Source: Gammaproteobacteria bacterium (GTDB taxonomy: Bacteria; Pseudomonadota; Gammaproteobacteria; Pseudomonadales; Cellvibrionaceae). From it: 34,522 nucleotides of DNA. The position numbers and the translations under genes are program-made. Positions 27,458 through 34,522 of this stretch are shown piece by piece (the stretch's first letter is position 1; each line of letters begins with the position of its first letter). The DNA is taken from the NCBI GenBank assembly GCA_025362015.1, contig JANYIO010000189.1:1-34522 (forward strand), read 5' to 3'. Below the pieces are notes generated by a model that had not been told where the DNA came from, did not search any database, and saw nothing but the letters and a program-made list of their open reading frames with translations.

Positions 27458-29134
27458 CTAATAATGCTGACGAATTTCTCTTTGAATTGTTTTCAAATCC
27501 CGAGACCAAGGAGCGGCCTTTCTCTGTGATTCAGGTAACAACTGTGCCGCCACACGCGCACCTGCTGAAGATGGATATCGGCCAGTAATCACTACAAACC
27601 AATCCTTCCCTTGACGTGAACTTTTAAATACCAGCAAATCTTTTTTGTTGGGTTGTTCCGTCATATAATCGTGAACCGCTTTTTCTGAACTCAAACCGAC
27701 TACCTGCAATGTAAATTCCGACTCACTCCAGGATAATATATTTTTTTCTTGTTCGCTGTAACCAGAACCACCAGAAGTATTTTTTATTTTATCCTCACGC
27801 GATCTGGCAACTTTAGTCACAACATTTATGGCTGGTTGTGGTGCGTCTAATTTTTTTATTTCTTTTGCTGCCACAATATTATTTGATTGAGCTGGCTTTG
27901 TAGACAATTCTAGTTGCACAGCATTTGTCTGCACTAAAGGTACAGTATTTTGTTTCACTATAGGCACTGTTGAAATTTTTTCTTGCACAGGCACACGAGT
28001 GCTTTCCATGGATGTCACAGAAGAAGCCATCTCACTGTTAACAGATTTTTCAGCAGGATCCGACCCCAAAGCCTGCACAGAATTCACACCTTCATGCAAC
28101 ATAACCGGCTCTTGTGATGTGCTAGCCACTAGCGGATTAGAGGTTTCTGTAGTTTTACTAGCGGTTGACTCAGTTACTCGCGGCAACTGGGTGACGACTG
28201 GGCGCGCCCCCCAATACATATAGCCCATAAATAAAGCGGCTCCCAACACTGAAGCTCCAACAATATAAATTACTGGCGAACCTTTTTTATTACGATCAAA
28301 ATTTTGGGGCGTTGACACTGAAGCCAAAAGTTTATCTTGTGCATATTCATGCAAGCGCAGCAATTGGCCACGAGATGTTCGCCACCAAGGCTCCACCGTT
28401 GGCTCAGTGAAAATTTCCGGGCCAAGATAATCGGCCAGCTCCATACGAAAATTTAGATAATCAACAGTTTCTGACAGAGAAAATTTTTCAAGATGAAAGT
28501 CACTTAGCGTCACCTCTGGAATATCCAAATGCTCAAGACGCGGCAATAAATGTGGCTCAGCAAATAGCACCAAATGTACACGAGACTCTGCTCCGGACTG
28601 AATCAAACCAATCAACTCGACTAACACCGCATCGGTAAGATGGTGTGCGTTATCAACTATCAACACTGCAAGGCCGTCGTTTTCTGATTGTCGACAGGTA
28701 AAATCCGCGAACTCCTGAGCATCAGACAATTCAAATTGTTCAATAATATTTTTGAACAACGAATCAAAACTACTCGTTATTTGCCCCTCTAAAAAACAAA
28801 TATCATCCGCATCATCCAGCGAATCAATTAGCGCTTGCGCTATGCGGGTTTTACCGACACCGTACTCACCCAGAACAACCAATAAATTATTGCTGAACTG
28901 ACTTAAGTGCAACAACTGATCAAGAATTTGCCGACGCTGTGCGCCTGTGTATAAAGGAAAATGAGGATCGTCCGCGAATGGATCAACAGATAAACCATAC
29001 CGCTGGCGATAATCAGACAGCAATTGTGATTCGGCGTGATGCTCATGTGAAAAATTAAAATCCGATTCACTACCATCCACATCACCAGGCTGCAAATTTA
29101 CTGGCTCAGAAGAAAACGAAGGTTCAGTCCTCAT
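27458..29134 (-). CDS. damX: DamX-like protein: AAA ATPase, membrane helix and SPOR domain
   Basis: A 558-aa inner-membrane protein. The N-terminal half is an ExeA-like AAA ATPase: Walker A GEYGVGKT (89-96) and Walker B VLIVDN (157-162, D161). A membrane helix lies at ~287-308, followed by a long low-complexity Ser/Thr/Val-rich linker and a C-terminal SPOR domain (~475-555) beginning FTLQVVGL. SPOR domains bind denuded septal peptidoglycan, so a cell-division role is expected. E. coli DamX has no ATPase domain as I recall; the ATPase-SPOR layout resembles the Pseudomonas protein next to aroB. It lies 34 bases after aroB on the same strand. GAGG sits 11 bases before the ATG, somewhat far. Confidence 0.85.
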   Translation of the reverse strand: MRTEPSFSSEPVNLQPGDVDGSESDFNFSHEHHAESQLLSDYRQRYGLSVDPFADDPHFPLYTGAQRRQILDQLLHLSQFSNNLLVVLGEYGVGKTRIAQALIDSLDDADDICFLEGQITSSFDSLFKNIIEQFELSDAQEFADFTCRQSENDGLAVLIVDNAHHLTDAVLVELIGLIQSGAESRVHLVLFAEPHLLPRLEHLDIPEVTLSDFHLEKFSLSETVDYLNFRMELADYLGPEIFTEPTVEPWWRTSRGQLLRLHEYAQDKLLASVSTPQNFDRNKKGSPVIYIVGASVLGAALFMGYMYWGARPVVTQLPRVTESTASKTTETSNPLVASTSQEPVMLHEGVNSVQALGSDPAEKSVNSEMASSVTSMESTRVPVQEKISTVPIVKQNTVPLVQTNAVQLELSTKPAQSNNIVAAKEIKKLDAPQPAINVVTKVARSREDKIKNTSGGSGYSEQEKNILSWSESEFTLQVVGLSSEKAVHDYMTEQPNKKDLLVFKSSRQGKDWFVVITGRYPSSAGARVAAQLLPESQRKAAPWSRDLKTIQREIRQHY

Positions 29135-29168
29135 AGCATTATTTTCCTCAACGTAAATTTAACAAGGC

Positions 29169-30248
29169 TTACGAACGACAGGCAGCAAACGTTTGTGAGA
29201 GCAGGTTGGCATCTACATCGCTAGTCACTATAGCTTTGCCCATTTTTTCTAGCAGCACTAAACGCAATCGACCATCCAACACTTTTTTATCGACACCCAT
29301 TAATTGCATGAATTGCTCCGGCATCATATCGGCAGGCGCCCTTACCGGCAACTTTGCTTTCTGCAACAAGCTGATAATACGCTCAAATTCATTTTTTTGA
29401 ATATTGCCATTACGCAATGATAAATCAGCAGCCATGACCATCCCCGCTGCAACCGCCTCACCGTGTAGCCAGTTGCCGTAGCCTTGCGCAGTTTCTATCG
29501 CATGACCAAAAGTATGGCCAAAATTTAAAATTGCTCGTATGCCCCCTTCATGCTCATCTTGCGCGACAACATTTGCTTTATTTTCGCAGGAACGCAAAAC
29601 CGCGTAAGCAAGTGCAGTTTCATCGCCAGCCATGAGCAGTTCGATATTTTTTTCGAGCCAAACAAACAAATCATAATCACAAATCAAACCATATTTAATA
29701 ACTTCAGCCAAGCCTGCAGATAACTCCCTTACAGGTAAAGTTTTTAACAATGTAATATCAGCAACAACCACGCGCGGCTGATAAAAAGCACCAATCATAT
29801 TTTTGCCTAGCGCATGATTAACTCCGGTCTTACCACCTACCGAAGAGTCAACCATCGAAAGCAACGTTGTAGGAATTTGAATAAAATCTACGCCGCGCTG
29901 GTAACAAGCAGCTGCAAAACCGGTCATATCACCAACTACTCCACCGCCGAGGGCAATCAATGTCGTGGTGCGATTGTGCCGTGCGGTTAATAGGCCAGTA
30001 AAAATTTCATTTAATGTTTGTAGGTTTTTATGTGCCTCTCCATCTGGCAAAATTACTACATCCACTTGAAAACCAGTTAACGATTTTTTTAATCTTTCTA
30101 AGTAAATAGGTGCAACAGTTTCATTCGTTACCACACAAATTTGCTTGGCGCGGATATAGGGATTGTATAACTCGCTTTGGGTAAGAAGATCAGTACCAAT
30201 AAAAATAGGATAACTACGCTCATCGAGCGCTACTGTTAGCTTATGCAT
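29169..30248 (-). CDS. aroB: 3-dehydroquinate synthase
   Basis: A 359-aa cytoplasmic enzyme, second step of the shikimate pathway, which cyclises DAHP using NAD and a divalent metal. The nucleotide-binding [14 protein letters not shown] and [19 protein letters not shown] are clear. The metal ligands are the Glu of LAEVIKYG, the first His of GHTFGHAIE and the His of [11 protein letters not shown]. The length is normal. It lies 86 bases downstream of aroK, as in most gammaproteobacteria, within the pil-aro-damX unit. Confidence 0.96.
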   Translation of the reverse strand: MHKLTVALDERSYPIFIGTDLLTQSELYNPYIRAKQICVVTNETVAPIYLERLKKSLTGFQVDVVILPDGEAHKNLQTLNEIFTGLLTARHNRTTTLIALGGGVVGDMTGFAAACYQRGVDFIQIPTTLLSMVDSSVGGKTGVNHALGKNMIGAFYQPRVVVADITLLKTLPVRELSAGLAEVIKYGLICDYDLFVWLEKNIELLMAGDETALAYAVLRSCENKANVVAQDEHEGGIRAILNFGHTFGHAIETAQGYGNWLHGEAVAAGMVMAADLSLRNGNIQKNEFERIISLLQKAKLPVRAPADMMPEQFMQLMGVDKKVLDGRLRLVLLEKMGKAIVTSDVDANLLSQTFAACRS

Positions 30249-30334
30249 AATATTGCTCTATCAGGGAAAAAGGTGGCATGTCACTTTATCATACCAAACA
30301 AGGCATATTTGTCGAATTCACCAATAAACGAATG

Positions 30335-30850
30335 TTATGCAGCGGCAATTAGCGAGGAGATTTCTTGTGCTACCAGCTTGGGAGAGCGGCGGTCTGTATT
30401 GATAATGAAATCTGCCGCCTCACGGTAAAGTGGGTCACGCAAAGCAAGTAAATCTATGATTTTTTGACGCGGATTTTCAACTTGTAATAAAGGACGTTTT
30501 TTGTCGCGCGCAGTGCGCTCAACTAACTGCTCAATAGAGGCTGTCAAATAACATACATAACCAGACAACTGCATCACCTGACGATTTTGCGAGCGCAAAA
30601 TAATGCCACCGCCGGTTGCTATTACCACATTTTGCTCTTGCGATAACTCTGTCAATACAGCTGATTCTCGCTCCCGAAAACCTTCCTCACCTTCCATATC
30701 AAATATCCATGGAATATCAGCTCCAGTACGCTCTTCGATTACGCGATCACTATCGCGAAAACCCAAACGAAGTTCGGCCGCGAGAACGCGGCCGATAGTA
30801 GACTTGCCAGCCCCCATGGGGCCGACAAGATATATGTTACGTTTCTGCAT
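30335..30850 (-). CDS. aroK: Shikimate kinase
   Basis: A 171-aa cytoplasmic kinase that phosphorylates shikimate with ATP. Walker A is GPMGAGKST (10-18), the substrate-binding aspartate pair is DSD (33-35), and ATGGGI is the conserved glycine block. The LID region holds [12 protein letters not shown]. Its ATG shares a base with the stop codon of pilQ (TAATG), so translation is coupled to the pilus operon. Confidence 0.96.
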   Translation of the reverse strand: MQKRNIYLVGPMGAGKSTIGRVLAAELRLGFRDSDRVIEERTGADIPWIFDMEGEEGFRERESAVLTELSQEQNVVIATGGGIILRSQNRQVMQLSGYVCYLTASIEQLVERTARDKKRPLLQVENPRQKIIDLLALRDPLYREAADFIINTDRRSPKLVAQEISSLIAAA

Positions 30851-33027
30851 TAATTCGCTAATTTATCAGTCATGATCTTGGGTGTAACAAATATCAATAA
30901 TTCAGTTTTGGTTTGCTTGTCAATTGAATGCTTAAATAAACGGCCAAGATAAGGTATATCACCCAACAAAGGAACTTTGATATCACTCTTAAGTGTATCC
31001 AAACCAAATACACCACCCAAAACAACTGTTTCACCATTGTTGACTAAAACTTTGGTTTCCAGACGAGTAATATCAATAGTTGGAACGCCTGTTAAGGTTA
31101 CATCGCCAACAGCATCTTTATTGACTACCAAATCCATAATGACATGGTTATCTGGTGTAATTTGTGGCGTGACTTCCAATTTCAGCACGGCCTCTCTGAA
31201 GCTGGTGGTGGTTGCGCCACTAGCAGAAGCCTCCTGATAGGCAATTTCCTTACCCGACTTTATGAATGCCTTTTGCTTATCACTTGTGATCACTTTAGGT
31301 TGCGCAACTACTTCTGCATAACCTGAGTTTTCCAGTGCAGATAATTCCATATCCAGGAAAGCATTATCCGTAAGTATGCCAAAAGCTAAACTACCAGCAG
31401 GTTTATCGACCGATAAATGTACAATATTATCTTGCCCCAAATTTGTTTTACCTTTTCCCGTTAAGAAATCAAAAGGTGTACCAGGATCACTACTCAAGCC
31501 TTTAGCAGTACCGGCACCTTCCTTTAATGAGCCCGCAGAAAGCCCGTAAGAAATACCACCCCACTGGATACCCAATTCACGGCGGAAATCTGTGTTGGCA
31601 ATAACAATGCGCGCCTCAATCATAACTTGACGAACTGGAATATCGATTTGTTCAACTAGTTTTTTGAATGCTTCAATTCGCTCTGCAGTATCCGTTACTA
31701 TGATGGAGTTAGTACGTTCATCGACAATAGCCTGACCACGTGCAGAAAGAACACTCCCAGTAGACTTGCTGCCGCCTTCGCCGCCGTTGCTTCCGCCCCC
31801 ACCGCCACCAGCATCACCTTTAAACAATTCAAACATTTCTTTAGCATTAGCATAACGCACACGCAAATACTCTGTACGCAGTGGCGCCAGCTCTTCCAAT
31901 TGTTTCTTAGTAGATAACTCTTGACGCTCGCGCTCAGCAATTTCAGCTGCAGGAGCAATCATTAACACATTACCATCTTGACGCTTATCCAAGCCTTTAG
32001 TTTTTAACACCAATGCTAAGGCTTGGTCCCAAGGAACATTTTCCAAGCGCAAGGTTATGCGACCGGTTACAGTATCGCTTGCAACAAGATTTAAGTTAGT
32101 AAAGTCAGCGATAATTTGTAAAACCGCACGCACTTCAATATCTTGAAAATTGAATGAAAGCTTATCGCCACTAAACTGAAAGTCTTTTTTCTTCTCGCGC
32201 TTTTCTTCAGCAGTCAGTGGCTTAACACTAACAACATATTCATTGTCAGTTTGATACGCCATATAGTCAAACTCGCCGCTTGCAGAAATATTTAAAACAG
32301 AATTACCACCATCTTGAGTCGCATTGACCAAGGTTACTGGCGTCGCAAAATCGACAACATCCAATCGACGGCGTAAATCCGTAGGCAAAGCAACATTTTT
32401 AAAGGAAAGTTTCACACCTGTCCCAGTGCCAACTAAATCAGCAGTGACATGCGAATCGGACAAAGTAACGACAACTCTACCTTCACCCGTTTGGCCACGA
32501 CGAAAATCAATATTAGTGATGGATTGCTGAGCATTAGCACCCGTAATAACCCCAATCGTTTTGGCGGTAGTTTTATTACTGGGGACATCAATATTTTTTG
32601 AAGTAGCTACTTTATTGATAGCATCACTTCCTTGATTGGCACCAACCTCAACAATAAAACTATTTCCTTCTCTGCGAGAAGAGTAAGCCGTTAGTTGGTC
32701 AAGATTTACAATAACACGCGTCCGTCCGTCCGTCGTCAACACCATGGCACTTTGACCATTTTCAAACGACAAAGGAAAACGACGCTCTTTAAGGGAGCTC
32801 ACGACATCCGGAAAATCGAGCACAATACGCGCAGGCTTTTCAATGGTATAACCCTTAGGCTCCGGTGGCGCATCACTAAATGCCATCCGAACTTCAAAGC
32901 GTTCGCCAGGCAACTCCGCAAATTTAATATCGTTTAATGTGCTACCCAAAGATAGGGATGACATAAAGCAAATTATTAATACAATTTTATTTCGCATACA
33001 TAACCCCAATGAGAACAGAATACGCAT
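30850..33027 (-). CDS. pilQ: Type IV pilus secretin
   Basis: A 725-aa outer-membrane secretin that forms the pore for the type IV pilus. Order: signal peptide, AMIN domain (~30-115, peptidoglycan binding), a second AMIN-like domain (~165-255), N0/STN domain (~287-360, [20 protein letters not shown]), N1 domain (~370-475) with an inserted Gly-rich loop (~400-425), and the secretin core ending [14 protein letters not shown]. Two starts are possible. ATG 33027 has AAGGA at 9 bases and follows pilP by 6 bases. The ATG ten codons on (32997) has GGGG at 7 bases and gives a cleaner signal peptide ([19 protein letters not shown]). I keep the longer form in the coordinates. Confidence 0.94.
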   Translation of the reverse strand: MRILFSLGLCMRNKIVLIICFMSSLSLGSTLNDIKFAELPGERFEVRMAFSDAPPEPKGYTIEKPARIVLDFPDVVSSLKERRFPLSFENGQSAMVLTTDGRTRVIVNLDQLTAYSSRREGNSFIVEVGANQGSDAINKVATSKNIDVPSNKTTAKTIGVITGANAQQSITNIDFRRGQTGEGRVVVTLSDSHVTADLVGTGTGVKLSFKNVALPTDLRRRLDVVDFATPVTLVNATQDGGNSVLNISASGEFDYMAYQTDNEYVVSVKPLTAEEKREKKKDFQFSGDKLSFNFQDIEVRAVLQIIADFTNLNLVASDTVTGRITLRLENVPWDQALALVLKTKGLDKRQDGNVLMIAPAAEIAERERQELSTKKQLEELAPLRTEYLRVRYANAKEMFELFKGDAGGGGGGSNGGEGGSKSTGSVLSARGQAIVDERTNSIIVTDTAERIEAFKKLVEQIDIPVRQVMIEARIVIANTDFRRELGIQWGGISYGLSAGSLKEGAGTAKGLSSDPGTPFDFLTGKGKTNLGQDNIVHLSVDKPAGSLAFGILTDNAFLDMELSALENSGYAEVVAQPKVITSDKQKAFIKSGKEIAYQEASASGATTTSFREAVLKLEVTPQITPDNHVIMDLVVNKDAVGDVTLTGVPTIDITRLETKVLVNNGETVVLGGVFGLDTLKSDIKVPLLGDIPYLGRLFKHSIDKQTKTELLIFVTPKIMTDKLAN

Positions 33028-33033
33028 AACCGC

Positions 33034-33561
33034 TTATTCCTTTTCTTCTAATTTAATAATTCTGGGACGTTCGACCCAACCACTAGAACCGTCCGCAACA
33101 ATTTCCATTACTTCAATCTGAGCTTTCTCAGTAGCAACAATTTTTCCGTAATTCTTGCCCATATAATTACCTATAGTCACAGCAGTCACTTTCCCCCCGT
33201 CATCAATTAACGACCAGAGGCGCCCATTTTTAGCTAAAGTTCCAACCATTTTTAAACTGGCAATATTAAAAGTTTCGAGATATTCATGCTCACGATTCAT
33301 ATCTGGCTCAACCGTCCGACCACCTTTCGACACACTATCAATCGGAGTAGGACGTTCGAAAGGACTACGCAATGTCATCGCCGCATAAGCAAACGGCTGA
33401 TAGGGTTTAAACGCTGGCAAGGGATCAATTTGCCCCTGCGGACGACGCCTGGCTTCGTCCATAAAGTCAGTCAAATCTTTTTGCTCTGAAGATGAACTAC
33501 AACCAGACACCATCAACACAAACAATGTAATTTCCGCAAGTAACAGGATTCGTTTCATCAT
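33034..33561 (-). CDS. pilP: Type IV pilus assembly lipoprotein PilP
   Basis: A 175-aa lipoprotein with lipobox MVSGC (C21 lipidated). It links the PilN-PilO inner-membrane pair to the PilQ secretin through its C-terminal beta-domain (~95-175, MVGTLAKNGRLWSLIDDGGKV ... GNYMGKNYGKI). A disordered N-terminal tether (22-75) includes DFMDEARRRPQGQIDPLP, the PilN/O-binding segment in relatives. Its ATG overlaps the pilO stop by 4 bases (ATGA), and GGAG lies just upstream. Two adjacent ATGs make the start ambiguous by one codon. Confidence 0.94.
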   Translation of the reverse strand: MMKRILLLAEITLFVLMVSGCSSSSEQKDLTDFMDEARRRPQGQIDPLPAFKPYQPFAYAAMTLRSPFERPTPIDSVSKGGRTVEPDMNREHEYLETFNIASLKMVGTLAKNGRLWSLIDDGGKVTAVTIGNYMGKNYGKIVATEKAQIEVMEIVADGSSGWVERPRIIKLEEKE

Positions 33562-34172
33562 TCCTGCTCCGGTGTTTTGTAGCGATAAGTTTTAGCAGAA
33601 ATCTGCATATTTAATACATTAGAGTCTTTCTTTTTGGTAATGGTGTAATCGTGCAACGTTACAATCCGCGGCATACCCGCGACACCACTTACAAACCCAC
33701 CTATATCGTGATAGCCACCATCGACATTAATTTTAATGGGTACTTCTATGTAATATTCAGCCACTTTTTCTTGTTCAATAGTAACGCCGTTAATAGTTAA
33801 ACCACTTTCTGTACCGCGGGCGCCTATATCTTCCAGCAACCCTGGGACTTCAGTTTTTGATGGCAACCGCGATAATAGCGACGTAAAAGTGGTATTCATT
33901 TCTTCCATTTGTGCCCGATAGGCTTCCAAATTTGCAGATTCAAAACTTTTGGTTTTAAAAGTTTCTTTAAGCGTTACTTCCTTAGCCTGTTCGGTAGCCA
34001 AAGTCTGGTTGAGGTCATTGATTTTGACGTAGTACGTAAGACAAAACACCATCACAACCAAAATAATAATTACAATTATTTTTGCCGGTAATGGCCACAC
34101 ACCAATCTTATCAAAGTCAATGTTATTAACATCGAAGTTCTTAAGTTGATCTACCGCATCATTAAAAGCCAT
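33558..34172 (-). CDS. pilO: Type IV pilus inner-membrane protein PilO
   Basis: A 204-aa bitopic inner-membrane protein of the pilus alignment complex. One membrane helix lies at ~28-47 (IIVIIILVVMVFCLTYYV), preceded by a short cytoplasmic N-terminus. A periplasmic coiled coil (~50-95) and a ferredoxin-like core (~100-195) follow. It pairs with PilN and binds PilP. Its start lies two bases after the pilN stop, and it overlaps pilP by 4 bases. Confidence 0.94.
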   Translation of the reverse strand: MAFNDAVDQLKNFDVNNIDFDKIGVWPLPAKIIVIIILVVMVFCLTYYVKINDLNQTLATEQAKEVTLKETFKTKSFESANLEAYRAQMEEMNTTFTSLLSRLPSKTEVPGLLEDIGARGTESGLTINGVTIEQEKVAEYYIEVPIKINVDGGYHDIGGFVSGVAGMPRIVTLHDYTITKKKDSNVLNMQISAKTYRYKTPEQE

Positions 34173-34174
34173 TG

Positions 34175-34522
34175 TTATTTGTCCCCTGCTTTTTTATTTT
34201 TTGAAGACATGACAGTTGCCTTTTTTGCTGCATCAGCATCTTGGGCCGCCTGACCTACCTCACCAGGAACGGAGGTATGGACCGTCATCTTAAAAGAATT
34301 CGCCTGCTCTCCTTCTTTTGGAGCGGCAGTAACTGATGTTAAATTAGCAGAAGCAAACCAGTCAGAATCTTCTAAATTACGCATAAGACTTGCAACGCGA
34401 TTATAGGATTCAGCAATGCCTTCTATGCTCACTACATCTCCCACACGAGAAAGCGAAGTTATATACAGGCCATCGGGAATAGCGTGCGCAAAATCATCGA
34501 AATAACGTACGATTAGCGGCCG
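34175..34522 (-). CDS. pilN: Type IV pilus inner-membrane protein PilN, C-terminal part (runs off the window)
   Basis: The reading frame stays open to the right edge (115 residues visible). The ORF track starts at an internal GTG (34444), but translation upstream gives VRYFDDFAHAIPDGLYITSL, the characteristic PilN segment, so the gene is 5'-truncated by the window and not a short ORF. The visible part is the periplasmic ferredoxin-like domain, followed by a C-terminal Ala/Lys-rich tail (AAQDADAAKKATVMSSKNKK). PilN dimerises with PilO and contacts PilM on the cytoplasmic side; pilM should lie just outside the window. Confidence 0.92.
   Translation of the reverse strand, partial: RPLIVRYFDDFAHAIPDGLYITSLSRVGDVVSIEGIAESYNRVASLMRNLEDSDWFASANLTSVTAAPKEGEQANSFKMTVHTSVPGEVGQAAQDADAAKKATVMSSKNKKAGDK

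Noticed and set aside
34175-34444. Stand-alone 89-aa protein at the right edge
   Set aside because: The frame continues to the window end with PilN-like sequence; it is the truncated pilN gene.

Overview
The window reads as chromosomal DNA of a plant-polysaccharide-degrading gammaproteobacterium, most likely Cellvibrio or a close relative. The evidence is a secreted glycosidase with a CBM10 cellulose-binding module and poly-serine linkers (a Cellvibrio hallmark), a starch/maltose locus, and a pilNOPQ-aroK-aroB-damX ... gltB-gltD-hemE backbone in the order I know from Pseudomonas. The assignment is inference; no rRNA or other definitive marker is present. I see no phage, insertion sequence, tRNA or CRISPR array.

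Left part (1-9.8 kb), carbohydrate region: a membrane acyltransferase of the NagX/HGSNAT type (+), a secreted GH16-like/CBM10/discoidin-like protein (+), then a maltose/starch module. That module has a GH13 amylase lipoprotein (-), a cytoplasmic GH13 alpha-glucosidase (-), a divergent MFS sugar transporter (+) and a LacI-family repressor (-). The ~600-bp divergent intergenic region carries four copies of an ATACGTAT-centred palindrome, the obvious candidate operators for that repressor. Proposed flow: extracellular or surface starch cleavage by the lipoprotein, import of maltose or small maltodextrins by the MFS carrier, then cytoplasmic hydrolysis.

Middle part (9.8-18 kb): a four-gene ABC export operon (membrane-fusion protein, ATPase, two FtsX-like permeases; no TolC gene alongside), phosphatidylserine decarboxylase (psd, +), a TerC-family membrane protein (-), and a DUF3391/HD-GYP protein (-) whose catalytic motifs are degenerate.

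Right part (18-34.5 kb), conserved housekeeping backbone, nearly all on the minus strand: hemE, gltD, gltB, damX (an AAA ATPase/SPOR fusion), aroB, aroK, pilQ, pilP, pilO and the C-terminal part of pilN, which runs off the right edge. One plus-strand gene, a cysteine-rich Ig-like lipoprotein with two EF-hand-like loops, sits between gltB and damX and interrupts the expected order.

The less ordinary signals are mostly non-coding: the four-site operator array, a promoter/terminator/palindrome arrangement in front of gltB, two near-identical terminator hairpins bracketing the GH16 gene, and short perfect tandem repeats in two 5' regions. I did not find a clearly new multi-gene system; most of the window is standard gammaproteobacterial content.
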